The position numbers were made by a program, and so were the translations under genes. Of a DNA stretch of 64,000 bases, positions 26,309 to 36,072 are shown piece by piece (position 1 is the stretch's first letter; each line of letters opens with the position of its first letter). Under the pieces are notes generated by a model. That model saw only the letters and a program-made list of their open reading frames with translations. It was not told the DNA's origin and made no database searches. Origin of the DNA: an uncultured Fidelibacterota bacterium (GTDB lineage Bacteria; Fidelibacterota; Marinisomatia; Marinisomatales; TCS55); contig CAJWZD010000006.1 in NCBI GenBank assembly GCA_913049685.1, forward strand, positions 1 through 64,000, in the 5' to 3' direction.

Positions 26309-27627
26309 TGAATGGGGACGCTACATTTGTGGCCCCCGCAACACCTTTCGGAACTAGCGGAATCGCAGTGGTTCGTATCAACGGTCCCCTTGCTCTAACT
26401 ATATTATCTAAAATGTCTAGAGGCATTAAACCTAAACCTAGAACCGCTACACTTACCAAAATATACAATCAAGATGGTAAACTAATAGACGAGTGCATTG
26501 TCACGTTCTTTAAATCACCAGCTTCGTATACAGGAGACGACCTATTAGAAGTCTCCTGTCACGGCAATCCGGTCTTAGTAAATAATATTATACAGACGGT
26601 TTGTACAAACGGGGCGCGCTTAGCAGAACCCGGTGAATTTACAAAGAAAGCATTTATTAATGGCAAAATAGACCTTTTGCAGGCAGAAGCAGTTGGGGCC
26701 CTAATTAAGTCAAGGTCTGATGCTGCAGCTAAAATAAACAGCCAAACTCTTAATGGAACACTATCCCATAGCTTAAATAATTTAAATAATGAATTAATAA
26801 ACGTAGCTAGCAAAATTGAGCATGCCATTGACATTGCTGAATCTGAAATTCAGAACTCCTTTTACAAAAGCTGTAATAGTGAAATTAAAACCATAATTCA
26901 TTCAACAGAGCAGATTTTACTCACCTTTGAGGCAGGAAAAATGCTAAACGATGGAATTCGAGTAGTTATTACAGGTAAACCAAACGTTGGCAAATCAACA
27001 TTGATAAATTATTTCTCAGGATCAGAAAAAGCTATAGTAAGCGACATACCTGGAACAACACGCGATATTGTAGAGTCTACAATGAATATAGGCGGTGTTC
27101 CTGTGCGTTTTATTGATACCGCAGGAATTCATAGTACTGACGACAAAATAGAAAAAATAGGTATAGAGAGAGCTAGTGCTGAAATTGGTTTTGCTGACCT
27201 AGTTTTATATATTTTTGATGATCCAAGTCAGGACATATTTCCTGAATTCGGTTGCCCTTTCATATGTATTTTAAACAAATCTGATTTACATAAAAATGTT
27301 AGTAAAAACGATTCTATTATACATATATCGGCAAAATCAGGCAAAAACGTTGAGTTTTTACTAGATAAAATCAAAGAAACCATGTCGATTAATGAGGTTT
27401 CAACCGACACACCACACCTGACCTCCAACCACCAACAAATTGCTATCAGCAAATCATTAGAATCGCAACAAGCAGCATCTAAGCTCTTAGACCATACGTC
27501 ACCTGAGATGGAGCTTGTAGCCTATGAACTCAGGGATGCGATCAGTGCAATTGATACACTTCTAGGTAAAACCTCACCAGATGACATATTAAACAATATA
27601 TTTAAAAACCTTTGTGTTGGGAAATAG
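26305..27627 (+). CDS. mnmE: tRNA-5-carboxymethylaminomethyl-2-thiouridine modification GTPase MnmE
   Basis: A 440-residue GTPase that works with MnmG to modify the wobble uridine of certain tRNAs. The N-terminal tetrahydrofolate-binding domain begins DATFVAPATPFGTSGIAV. The G domain has GKPNVGKST, the switch DIPGTTRD, DTAGI and NKSD. The C-terminus ends in the family-typical CVGK. Starts are possible at 26305 or 26308 (ATGATG). The stop at 27625-27627 runs into the first parS site, and mnmG follows 6 bases later. Confidence 0.97.
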   Translation: MMNGDATFVAPATPFGTSGIAVVRINGPLALTILSKMSRGIKPKPRTATLTKIYNQDGKLIDECIVTFFKSPASYTGDDLLEVSCHGNPVLVNNIIQTVCTNGARLAEPGEFTKKAFINGKIDLLQAEAVGALIKSRSDAAAKINSQTLNGTLSHSLNNLNNELINVASKIEHAIDIAESEIQNSFYKSCNSEIKTIIHSTEQILLTFEAGKMLNDGIRVVITGKPNVGKSTLINYFSGSEKAIVSDIPGTTRDIVESTMNIGGVPVRFIDTAGIHSTDDKIEKIGIERASAEIGFADLVLYIFDDPSQDIFPEFGCPFICILNKSDLHKNVSKNDSIIHISAKSGKNVEFLLDKIKETMSINEVSTDTPHLTSNHQQIAISKSLESQQAASKLLDHTSPEMELVAYELRDAISAIDTLLGKTSPDDILNNIFKNLCVGK

Positions 27628-27641
27628 TTTCACGTGAAACA
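27626..27641. promoter_or_regulatory. parS: parS-like site 1, overlapping the mnmE stop and mnmG start
   Basis: A 14-bp palindrome GTTTCACGTGAAAC at 27627-27640, matching 15 of 16 positions of the parS consensus TGTTTCACGTGAAACA. The central GTG is the mnmG start codon. ParB is expected to bind here and spread. No parA or parB gene is in the window. Confidence 0.9.
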
Positions 27642-29508
27642 CAACCTTAGTTTTGATGCTGTAGTTTGTGGTGCTGGTCATGCTGGAGTTGAGGCCGCAC
27701 TTATGTTAAATAGGTTTAAGATTAAAACCGCCCTGATCACTATTGATCCACAAGCAATAGGTAGAATGTCATGCAACCCTGCTATAGGTGGCCTAGCGAA
27801 GGGGCAAATAGTAAAAGAAATTGACGTTCTTGGTGGAATAATGCCAATCGCTACAGATGAGAGCGCATTACAATATAAGATATTAAACAGATCTAAAGGA
27901 AAATCGGTTTGGTCTCCGCGGGCGCAAGTTGATAAAAGGGTATATGAAGCTTATGTGTCTTCTAGTGTGGTGAGCGGTGAATACATACAAATTGTTAAGG
28001 GTGAGGTTGTTGATTTAAATGTTGTTGGTGGCAAGGTCGTTGGTGTGAAATTGAGGGATAATACCAAAATAAAGTGTTCTGTTGCAGTTCTAACCTGTGG
28101 TACTTTTTTAAACGGCTTGCTACACATTGGACAAAAAAAAATAAAAGCAGGTAGAATGGGTGAAAATGCAGCTGAAGGTATAACTGAATCTCTCGAAAAT
28201 TATGGTTTTAAAACTGGAAGATTAAAAACGGGAACACCCCCAAGGCTCGATTCGTCTTCAATAAACTGGCATAAAATGAAAAACGCTCCTGGTGACAAGC
28301 AAGCCATTCCTTTTTCATATAGAACCACTAACTTTAATCCTAAAAATATTCCCTGCCACACAGTATATACAACCAAGAATTGCAAATCAATCATAGAGGA
28401 TAACATTGATAAAAGTCCAATGTTTTCTGGTGATGTTTCTGGTGTTGGGCCTAGATACTGTCCATCTATTGAGGACAAAGTGCATAGGTTTAATCATCAT
28501 GATAAACACATGTTATACCTTGAGCCAGAGTGGTCAAAGTCCAATCAGATATATCTTAATGGATTTTCTACAAGCCTTCCTGAATACATTCAGATAAAGG
28601 CGTTGAGATCTATAGATGGATTAGAGAATGTTAGGCTTTTGAGACCAGGCTATGCAGTTGAATACGATTTTGTTTTACCTTCTCAACTAAAGTCTACACT
28701 CGAAACAAAAAGCGTTTCAGGATTATTTTTAGCAGGCCAAATTAATGGTACATCAGGCTATGAGGAGGCGGCAGCGCAAGGGTTGATGGCGGGTATTAAT
28801 GCAAAGAAATATATTAAAAAAGAAGATGGTTTTATATTAAAACGCAATCAGGCATATATAGGTGTATTAATTGATGATTTGATTACGAAAGATACAGACG
28901 AACCATATAGAATGTTTACGTCGCGAGCTGAATACAGAATACTACTTCGGTTTTCAAACGCACACTCAAGGTTGTTTGAAAAGAGCAAAAACAATAGGCT
29001 AATAGATATGGGCCTAATAAATAAAATAAAAGAAATATTAGATACCATAGAATCAATAAACGAAAACCTAACGCAAAAAGTGAGTGGTGAAGAAATTAAC
29101 AAAATACTCAAGAGAGTTAATGAGACACCAATTGATGACAAACAAAGTTTAAAGGCCATACTAAAAAGGCCAGGTGTCAAAATAAATATTTTGAATGACT
29201 TCATAACTTCAAACACAAATAATAAGAAAATAAATAAAAGCATAATAGAAGAGGTGCTAATAGAGGTTGAAGCATTAACAAAATATGAAGGATATATCAA
29301 GAGACAAGAACAACATATAGCTAAAATATCAAAGAGTGAACATGTTAAAATTCCAAATAATTTCAACTACAAAACTCTAATGAACATATCAAACGAAGGT
29401 AGAGAAAAACTAGCCAGTATTAAACCAGAAAACCTTGGACAGGCAATGAGAATATCAGGAATCACACCGGCAGACATATCGGTTCTATCAATAATGTTGA
29501 GCGGTTGA
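27634..29508 (+). CDS. mnmG: tRNA uridine-5-carboxymethylaminomethyl modification enzyme MnmG
   Basis: A 624-residue FAD-dependent partner of MnmE. The N-terminal FAD motif is [13 protein letters not shown] (about residues 11-23), followed by [13 protein letters not shown] with the conserved cysteine, KTGTPPRLD, and the second dinucleotide region [17 protein letters not shown]. The C-terminal helical domain ends with the [12 protein letters not shown] motif. The start is GTG inside the first parS palindrome. The stop (29506-29508) touches the mfd start beside the second parS. In many bacteria rsmG-parA-parB follow; here mfd does. Confidence 0.97.
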   Translation: MKHNLSFDAVVCGAGHAGVEAALMLNRFKIKTALITIDPQAIGRMSCNPAIGGLAKGQIVKEIDVLGGIMPIATDESALQYKILNRSKGKSVWSPRAQVDKRVYEAYVSSSVVSGEYIQIVKGEVVDLNVVGGKVVGVKLRDNTKIKCSVAVLTCGTFLNGLLHIGQKKIKAGRMGENAAEGITESLENYGFKTGRLKTGTPPRLDSSSINWHKMKNAPGDKQAIPFSYRTTNFNPKNIPCHTVYTTKNCKSIIEDNIDKSPMFSGDVSGVGPRYCPSIEDKVHRFNHHDKHMLYLEPEWSKSNQIYLNGFSTSLPEYIQIKALRSIDGLENVRLLRPGYAVEYDFVLPSQLKSTLETKSVSGLFLAGQINGTSGYEEAAAQGLMAGINAKKYIKKEDGFILKRNQAYIGVLIDDLITKDTDEPYRMFTSRAEYRILLRFSNAHSRLFEKSKNNRLIDMGLINKIKEILDTIESINENLTQKVSGEEINKILKRVNETPIDDKQSLKAILKRPGVKINILNDFITSNTNNKKINKSIIEEVLIEVEALTKYEGYIKRQEQHIAKISKSEHVKIPNNFNYKTLMNISNEGREKLASIKPENLGQAMRISGITPADISVLSIMLSG

Positions 29509-32500
29509 TGGTTTCACGTGAAACAATATCAGAAAAAGAGCTCTTAGAGTATATAAGTAAACAAAGCACACTAAAAGACATGTTGGTAGACATGGAATTA
29601 GGGTCAATAGGGATAACAACAAATTCAACACATGTTCTTTCGTTGGTTGTTAAGGCAATACATGAAAGAATTGGGGGGTTGCTTGGGGTTGTACACAGTG
29701 ATGAGACGATGTTCAATAGACACTGGAAACTAAGTCAACACTCTGAGAAAGCGGAAACATACGCATTCACTGAAAACCTAAACAAAAACCATCAGATAGA
29801 AGGGTTTAGATCAATAGAAGATGAGACCTTTGAAATCGCAAACAGGGCGCTGGTTCAGAAAAAAAAAGGTGTTTACATATCAACAACAAGGGTTTTAGAT
29901 AAAAAAATTATAAAGAAACCAGACGCAAAGAATGATATAGATATAAAAATTGGTGTAAGAATAGATAGAGAGGAAATATTTGATAAACTAGAAAATTGGG
30001 GTTATACACACTCAGACTGGTGCTCATCAAAAAACACATATGCGTCGCGGGGTGGTATAGTTGACATATTTCCGGCGCTTCACAGACACCCAATAAGGAT
30101 AGAGCTTGAAGGATTGAGCGTGGTTTCAATGCGAGTTTTCAACACAACAACACAAGAATCGATAAAAAATATTAAAAAAATAAAAATACACCAACCATTA
30201 GCGAAAGACAAAGATTCTACCGAGGATATATTGAGAAACTTTTATAGCTCTACAGTTGAAAATATATTATACATAACATCAGAATATAGCGAGAATTCTG
30301 TAAAAACGGTAAGATGTTTTGATCTCTTTTGTGAACAACTATCACAAAAAACACTTCCACTACGTTTGATGAATAAAAAAATAAGCGATTATATTAATAA
30401 AGATGAGCATGTTTTTGTGTTTAAGGGGGTTAAGGTGGACCAGTCACTAGAAAAACACATTGATCGTTGTGATATAGTTTTTGGTGAAAATGTCAAATGT
30501 TTGGCGTTGGGTGCGATCTTTTTTGGCACTCCAGGCACAACACAAAAACACCAAAAAAACACCACCCACGGCACACAACAAAGACCGGTTTCAGGTCTTG
30601 ATGATATTAAGTGGGGAGATGTGCTTGTCCACCAAGATTACGGCTTGGGTGTTTATCGCGGATTGGAACAGCTTAACACTGGAAAAGAGAACATTAAGAT
30701 TGAATACCTTGGTGGTGCAAACGTCTTTGTTCCCCTTGATAGGTTTGATAGGGTTCATAAATATATAGGTCCTGGCGGCGGAACGCCCAAACTAACCAAA
30801 CTGGGAAGTGGTGTGTGGGAAAAACAAAAACTCACCACAAGAAAAAGCGTTGATAAGGTTGTATCTCATTTAATAGAAAACTACAAACAAAAACAAAAAC
30901 CGCGTGGATTTGTTTATGATGGGGACAGTGAACTAATTCAACAGGTTGTAGATGGTTTTCCATATATTGAAACACCTGACCAATCACAATCAATAGGTGA
31001 CGTTTATAGTGATATGTCCAAAGATAGGCCGATGGACAGGTTGGTGTATGGGGATGTGGGGTTTGGAAAAACGGAGGTTGCTATAAGAGCGGCAATTATG
31101 GCAATAACATCGGGTAAGGGTGTGTTTTTTCTTGCACCAACAACAGTTCTTTCAGACCAACATTATATTACCTGTGTAAATAGGTTGGCACCCGTAGGGG
31201 TGAGAGTTGAGCTTTTATCTCGTTTTAGATCAAAAAAAGAACAGGTAAAGATTTTAGAAAATTATAAAAACGGCCAAATTGATATGTTGGTGGGTACCCA
31301 CAGGTTGTTGAGTGGTGATGTTGATACAAGCAGGTTGGGGTTGTTAATTATTGATGAAGAACATAGGTTTGGAGTAAAACACAAAGAAGCTATAAGGGGG
31401 ATAAAAAAGGGTGTGGATGTTTTAACGCTTACAGCAACACCTATACCTAGAACCCTTCAACAGTCTTTGGTTGGAATAAGAGACACCTCAAAGATAGAAA
31501 CACCACCCCAAGACAGGCTTCCCATTAAAACGTATATCAATCGATTTGATTGGGTTGATATAAAAAACAAAATACGGTTCGAAATTAATAGGGGTGGGCA
31601 GGTATATTTTGTTCATAACGACGTTGAGAGTATACCCTTTATCGTTCAGCGCCTTTCTAGTGACTTTCCAAACGCAACAATTTCGGGTGCTCATGGTCAA
31701 ATGGCTAGTGGGCCACTTGAAAAAATCGTGTTAGGGTTTTTTAATAAAAAAGTTGATGTGTTGGTTTGCACAACCATTATTGAGTCTGGTTTGGATGTAA
31801 AGAACGCAAACACGATAATAGTTAACAACGCTCAAAATTTTGGACTATCTCAACTATACCAAATAAGGGGCCGTGTGGGAAGGGGAAGTCAACAGGCTTT
31901 TTGCTATCTATGTATACCAAAAAAAATTAAGCTTTTACCAGATGCATACCAAAGGTTAAAAACAATGGAATATTATACAAACCTTGGTTCAGGGTATCAT
32001 GTTGCAACAAAAGACCTAGAGATCCGTGGTGCAGGAAATATTTTTGGTTATGAACAGAGCGGACAGATGCTCAAGGTTGGTTTAGAGCTTTACAATAAAA
32101 TTTTATCAGAAGCTATATCAAAAGAGGCGGGGGAAAATAAAAAAACAACAAACAGCGTTGTTGTGAATATTGATCGTGATTCGTTAATAAGCTCAAACTA
32201 TATGCCGTCCACTACAGATAGGTTACGATTCTATCAAGAGCTCGTTGGGGTTAAAAACAAAAACGAATTAAATAGTATAAAAAAAAGGATTGAGGACCAG
32301 TTTGGTGTTGTTGATGAATCAATAAGAAACCTTTTTATTGTAGCAGAAATAAGACTGATTTTGTTTAACACACCTGTAGAAAAATGTGTAATTAAGGGTG
32401 CAAGTGTGGGGTTTGGTATTAAAACAGATATTAATATTGATGCTGCGGTTTTTATGAAAAGGTTGGTTGTGTTTTCAAAAAAAATAAAAAAAGATTACAG

Positions 32501-32615
32501 GTTTGAAAGTGTGGGTAAAAACAGTTGGGTTTACTTCGACAACACCAAAGACCGGACATTGGTTGAAACTGTGCGCGGTTTTGTTGGGTTGTTTTCTGGT
32601 GTTATGATAGATTAA
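29508..32615 (+). CDS. mfd: Transcription-repair coupling factor
   Basis: A 1035-residue ATP-dependent translocase that removes stalled RNA polymerase and recruits UvrA. The N-terminal UvrB-like region is shorter than in E. coli (total 1148). The RNA-polymerase-interacting domain has DVLVHQDYGLGVYRG (about residues 370-385). The helicase core has GDVGFGKTE, DEEHRFGVKHKE and TATPIPRTL, with the QIRGRVGRG motif VI. The TRCF C-terminal domain follows. The ATG at 29508 is preferred over a TTG at 29505; the first codons MVSRET are themselves the second parS site. Two parvulin-type genes follow on the same strand. Base and codon use begins to shift toward AAC/ACA in this gene. Confidence 0.96.
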   Translation: MVSRETISEKELLEYISKQSTLKDMLVDMELGSIGITTNSTHVLSLVVKAIHERIGGLLGVVHSDETMFNRHWKLSQHSEKAETYAFTENLNKNHQIEGFRSIEDETFEIANRALVQKKKGVYISTTRVLDKKIIKKPDAKNDIDIKIGVRIDREEIFDKLENWGYTHSDWCSSKNTYASRGGIVDIFPALHRHPIRIELEGLSVVSMRVFNTTTQESIKNIKKIKIHQPLAKDKDSTEDILRNFYSSTVENILYITSEYSENSVKTVRCFDLFCEQLSQKTLPLRLMNKKISDYINKDEHVFVFKGVKVDQSLEKHIDRCDIVFGENVKCLALGAIFFGTPGTTQKHQKNTTHGTQQRPVSGLDDIKWGDVLVHQDYGLGVYRGLEQLNTGKENIKIEYLGGANVFVPLDRFDRVHKYIGPGGGTPKLTKLGSGVWEKQKLTTRKSVDKVVSHLIENYKQKQKPRGFVYDGDSELIQQVVDGFPYIETPDQSQSIGDVYSDMSKDRPMDRLVYGDVGFGKTEVAIRAAIMAITSGKGVFFLAPTTVLSDQHYITCVNRLAPVGVRVELLSRFRSKKEQVKILENYKNGQIDMLVGTHRLLSGDVDTSRLGLLIIDEEHRFGVKHKEAIRGIKKGVDVLTLTATPIPRTLQQSLVGIRDTSKIETPPQDRLPIKTYINRFDWVDIKNKIRFEINRGGQVYFVHNDVESIPFIVQRLSSDFPNATISGAHGQMASGPLEKIVLGFFNKKVDVLVCTTIIESGLDVKNANTIIVNNAQNFGLSQLYQIRGRVGRGSQQAFCYLCIPKKIKLLPDAYQRLKTMEYYTNLGSGYHVATKDLEIRGAGNIFGYEQSGQMLKVGLELYNKILSEAISKEAGENKKTTNSVVVNIDRDSLISSNYMPSTTDRLRFYQELVGVKNKNELNSIKKRIEDQFGVVDESIRNLFIVAEIRLILFNTPVEKCVIKGASVGFGIKTDINIDAAVFMKRLVVFSKKIKKDYRFESVGKNSWVYFDNTKDRTLVETVRGFVGLFSGVMID
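29510..29525. promoter_or_regulatory. parS: parS-like site 2, within the first codons of mfd
   Basis: GTTTCACGTGAAAC at 29511-29524, again 15 of 16 to the consensus parS, read through as Val-Ser-Arg-Glu-Thr in mfd. It lies 1884 bp from site 1. Two near-perfect 14-bp palindromes this close are far beyond chance in an AT-rich sequence. Confidence 0.9.
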
Positions 32616-32623
32616 TTTATAAT

Positions 32624-33271
32624 ATGAGGTTTCTACCAATAATAATAATTATGGTGTCTTGTGGTTTTTATAAAAACAACAAAAAAAGCAACAACCCTTT
32701 GTTTGTGGCGGCGCAAGATGCGGGGTTTTTAAAGGATGAGCGCGTAGCGGCTGATGTTGAAAAGCTTAACAAAAAAATAATTGCGGCAAAATACATAGAA
32801 AGTTTAATGGTGGGGCGTGTTTCGGTAAGCGTTTCTGAGATAGCAAAATACTACGAGACAAACAAAACTCAATTTAAAAGACAAGATGACGAAGCGCTAG
32901 TTTTAATGTTTGAAGAACAAGATAAAAACGGCGCAATAAAAATAAAAAGTGTGCTCGACAGGAACAATTTTGAAAGCGAGCGGGTATCAGAAATAATACA
33001 AAAAAATGAACCTAGACGTGTTTTTTTTAAAAGAAGTTCATTGAAAACAGGGTTGGCAGATCGTGTTTTTAAAACAAAAAGTTCATCTTTTATAATACAA
33101 AAAGATCGTGGGTTTGTGGTTTTTTATGTAATAAATGTTTTTAAAAAAGGAACACTAAAAGATCCTGTTGATGTAAATGACGGTATTCAGTCAAGGATTT
33201 TGGCAATAAAAAAACTTAAACTTAAAGAACAAATAGTGGATAGTTTGTCAATGATATATGGAACATATTAG
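32624..33271 (+). CDS. Parvulin-related (SurA-like) periplasmic lipoprotein without clear PPIase domain
   Basis: A 215-residue protein. A short signal (RFLPIIIIMVSC) with a lipobox-like cysteine suggests a lipoprotein. The rest resembles the N-terminal helical and parvulin-like parts of SurA/PrsA chaperones (KYIESLMVGRVSVSVSEIAKYY, then a charged C-terminal region). The conserved parvulin motifs seen in the next gene (GGSLGF, GYHII) are missing. It overlaps the following SurA-like gene by 14 bases, so the two probably form a chaperone pair for outer-membrane proteins. The assignment rests on context as much as on sequence. Confidence 0.65.
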   Translation: MRFLPIIIIMVSCGFYKNNKKSNNPLFVAAQDAGFLKDERVAADVEKLNKKIIAAKYIESLMVGRVSVSVSEIAKYYETNKTQFKRQDDEALVLMFEEQDKNGAIKIKSVLDRNNFESERVSEIIQKNEPRRVFFKRSSLKTGLADRVFKTKSSSFIIQKDRGFVVFYVINVFKKGTLKDPVDVNDGIQSRILAIKKLKLKEQIVDSLSMIYGTY

Positions 33272-34559
33272 AAATAAAATAAAAAAATATTTAATTATAT
33301 TTACACCTGTTGTTCTTTTTGGGGCCCAAGAGCAGAATCAACAAAAAATAGATGGGGTCGCAGCTGTGGTTGGGGATAAGGTTGTTTTGTCTAGCGATGT
33401 TAATCAATCTCTTGCAATGGCCGTTTTTCAACAAAAACTAGACCCAAGAAGAGACGCGGGTATTATTAAAACTCTCAAAGAAAATATTATCAACACAATA
33501 GTAAACAGAAAAGTTGTTTTAATTATGGCAGAATTAGACTCTATTGAGGTAGATGAAAAAGAGGTAGATAGAAGTCTTCAACAACAAATCGATAATATTG
33601 TACAGCAAGCCGGGGGAGAGGATGCCGCTGAAACCGCACTTGGGCAACCACTGCGAGTTTTTAAAAGAGAATATTGGTACGATGTGAGAGACATGCTTAT
33701 AACACAAAAATACCAACAAACCTTAATGTCCAAGGTGTCGGTAAATAGATCAGATGTTGAAAGGTTTTATAGTATATATAAAGACAGTATTCCAGATTTT
33801 CCAACAACTGCAAAAATTCGACACCTTTTAATAAAAATAGAACCAAACGATGAACAGGTGTTGAAAACCACAAACTTGCTACGCTCAATCAAGAAAAAAA
33901 TACTAAAGGGTGAGAAAACATTTGAAGAGATGGCTTTACAGTACTCGCAAGATCCGAGCGCGAAAAATGCTGGTGGTTCTCTTGGTTTTATGAAAAGAGG
34001 TACGCTTGTTACAGAGTTTGAGTCTGTTGCTTTTAATTTGAAACCTGGTGAAATCAGCGACCCTGTTAAGACACAGTTTGGTTATCATATTATAGAAACA
34101 CAGGAAATAAGGGGAGATAAAATCAATGCTCGCCACATCCTTCTTACTCCACCCATAACAGAAAAAGATGAATCGTTTGCATATAAAAAAGCTACAACTT
34201 TAAAAGACTCCTCTAAATCACTAGACGATTTTCTTGGTTTGGTAAAAACACATTCGGCAGACTTGGAAACAAAAAGCTCGGGTGGGAGCCTTGGTTGGAT
34301 CAACCCACAAACGTATCCTATCAAAGAGTTTGGTATGGTTTTAGGACAAATCAACAGTGGTGAGTGTGCGGGACCCATACGAACCGAAATTGGATACCAC
34401 TTGGTTTGGTTAGAGTCTTTAAAGTTGGGTGGCCCAGCAGAGCTAAAAAAACATTGGACGGAAATAGAGACAATGGCGTTAAACCAGAAGCAGGCAAGTT
34501 GGTATGAGTTGTGGATAAATAAATCTAAACAGAATGTCTATATATCAATAAACGAATAA
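33258..34559 (+). CDS. surA: SurA-like peptidyl-prolyl cis-trans isomerase / periplasmic chaperone
   Basis: A 433-residue periplasmic chaperone. A signal peptide (YLIIFTPVVLFGAQ) precedes a SurA N-terminal helical domain (about residues 28-160, beginning IDGVAAVVGDKVVLSSDV). Two parvulin domains follow, the first with KIRHLLIKIEP...GGSLGFM...FGYHIIE and the second with NARHILL...GGSLGWI...GYHLVWLE. It helps fold outer-membrane proteins, consistent with the LPS and TonB genes elsewhere in the window. It overlaps the upstream parvulin-related gene by 14 bases and is the last gene before the gap preceding dnaN. Confidence 0.92.
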   Translation: MEHIRNKIKKYLIIFTPVVLFGAQEQNQQKIDGVAAVVGDKVVLSSDVNQSLAMAVFQQKLDPRRDAGIIKTLKENIINTIVNRKVVLIMAELDSIEVDEKEVDRSLQQQIDNIVQQAGGEDAAETALGQPLRVFKREYWYDVRDMLITQKYQQTLMSKVSVNRSDVERFYSIYKDSIPDFPTTAKIRHLLIKIEPNDEQVLKTTNLLRSIKKKILKGEKTFEEMALQYSQDPSAKNAGGSLGFMKRGTLVTEFESVAFNLKPGEISDPVKTQFGYHIIETQEIRGDKINARHILLTPPITEKDESFAYKKATTLKDSSKSLDDFLGLVKTHSADLETKSSGGSLGWINPQTYPIKEFGMVLGQINSGECAGPIRTEIGYHLVWLESLKLGGPAELKKHWTEIETMALNQKQASWYELWINKSKQNVYISINE

Positions 34560-34913
34560 GTTTTCCACAAAGCTTTTGCACTGCTTTTTTTTTATAAATT
34601 AAAAAAAATAAAAAACCTGTTTGGTGTTGATATCTTCTTTCTTTTCCACCCTAATTCTTGATCTTTCCACATCAAGTTAAACATTAAGTGTTTGGTGTTA
34701 TTTTTTATCAACAAAACACAGTTAAAAAAAACGACAAACACAAAAGAAGAGTTATACACACTATTATAAATAATAAGTTAAAAGATTTAATTTTTTAATA
34801 ATTAAATAATAGCAAATTTTAACTTTAAAAGAGCTTGATAAAAAATTCGTTTTTAGTTAAGATTGTATCGCAGATTAAGTAAATAAATAGTATGAAAATC
34901 TGTTCTAAATAAT
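34560..34913. other. oriC: Putative replication origin region between surA-like gene and dnaN
   Basis: A 354-bp gene-free gap. DnaA-box-like 9-mers all face the same way: TTTTCCACA (34561-34569), CTTTCCACA (34663-34671), TTATCAACA (34705-34713) and TTATACACA (34752-34760, a perfect TTATNCACA). A long AT-only stretch at about 34761-34860 follows and could be the unwinding element. A T-run/A-run symmetry lies at 34585-34608. Position next to dnaN-recF-gyrB-gyrA supports an origin. The dnaA-rpmH gap is the rival or partner site. Confidence 0.65.
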
Positions 34914-36026
34914 ATGAAATTTTCTACCTCAAAAAACGAACTTCAAAACACACTTCAGAAACTTTCAAAAGCAACACCAAGTAGATCTACTTTACCTATC
35001 CTAAACTCTGTTTTGATTAATGTTTCAGAAGAAGAAACAACAATCAAATCAACCGATCTTGAGATAACGGTAATTGTTAAGTTAGCTGCAAGTATAGAGT
35101 CTGTTGGAAGCGTCGCTGCACCACTTCAAATGCTTTCAAATATTACAAACGAGCTCCCCGACGAAATGCGTGTTGAGTTTAATGTTGATGATGAAAACAA
35201 GATAAGCATTTCAACAGAATATGGAAATTACGATATAGTTGGGAAACCAGCAGAAGAATTTCCCAATACGCCAACCCTAGAAACAGAAAACACTATTGAG
35301 ATAGAGGCGGGTGTTTTAAAAGATATTATTAATAAAACCGTATTCGCTGTTAGTAGGGATGACTTAAAACCAGCTCTAACCGGTGTTTTGTTTAAGTTTG
35401 TAAATGATACAATTACAGCTGTTGCAACAGATGGGCACAGGCTGGTGAAATATGAAAAAAATAACGAAAAGATGGGTGATTTTGGTGATATTATAGTTCC
35501 CAAAAAATTTCTCAACCTAATGGCGGGTGGACTTAACAGTGGATCAATAAAACTATCAGTAGGTGAAACCCACCTTACAACAACCATTGGTGGAGATCAA
35601 TATTTTACAAGAATAATTGACGAAAACTTTCCAGATTTTGATGGTGTCATTCCAAAAGACAACGATAAAAACCTGGTTGTAGACAAAAAAGCGCTCCTTT
35701 CGGCCGTTAAAAGGGTTTCTATTTTTTCAAACAAATCAACACACCAAATAGCACTTAACTTAAACGGTGAAAATGTTTTAGTGTCAACAGAAGACCCAGA
35801 ACAATCAACCAAGGCAAAAGAAAATATAGTGGGAGACTATAGCGGAGAAGATGTTGTTGTTGGTTATAATGCGACGTACCTAAAAGACGTTTTGTCTCAT
35901 GTTGATGATGAACAAGTTGTTGTTCAACTTAAATCACCTATTAGCGCCGCCCTTTTTCTACCAAACAAACAAAAGGATAACACGAATTTAACCATGTTAT
36001 TAATGCCAATACGATTAAACGATTAG
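34914..36026 (+). CDS. dnaN: DNA polymerase III beta subunit (sliding clamp)
   Basis: A 370-residue clamp, with three similar domains of about 120 residues each and the usual length. It begins MKFSTSKNELQNTLQKLSKATPSRSTLPIL, shown here only as a family-typical start. It has a TDGHRLVKYE motif (near residue 172) and ends in MLMPIRLND, as beta clamps do (usual ending MPMR). It tethers the replicase to DNA. It follows the putative origin and starts the dnaN-recF-dciA-gyrB-gyrA run, with only 1 base before the open recF frame. Confidence 0.97.
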   Translation: MKFSTSKNELQNTLQKLSKATPSRSTLPILNSVLINVSEEETTIKSTDLEITVIVKLAASIESVGSVAAPLQMLSNITNELPDEMRVEFNVDDENKISISTEYGNYDIVGKPAEEFPNTPTLETENTIEIEAGVLKDIINKTVFAVSRDDLKPALTGVLFKFVNDTITAVATDGHRLVKYEKNNEKMGDFGDIIVPKKFLNLMAGGLNSGSIKLSVGETHLTTTIGGDQYFTRIIDENFPDFDGVIPKDNDKNLVVDKKALLSAVKRVSIFSNKSTHQIALNLNGENVLVSTEDPEQSTKAKENIVGDYSGEDVVVGYNATYLKDVLSHVDDEQVVVQLKSPISAALFLPNKQKDNTNLTMLLMPIRLND

Positions 36027-36072
36027 GTTGGTTTTTTTAAAAACCAAGCCAGCACCAACCTGCTTCAAATTA

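Noticed and set aside
28848-29366. Minus-strand frame of 172 codons opposite mnmG with hydrophobic stretches
   Set aside because: Hydrophobicity arises from antisense Asn/Lys codons; the plus strand is clearly MnmG.
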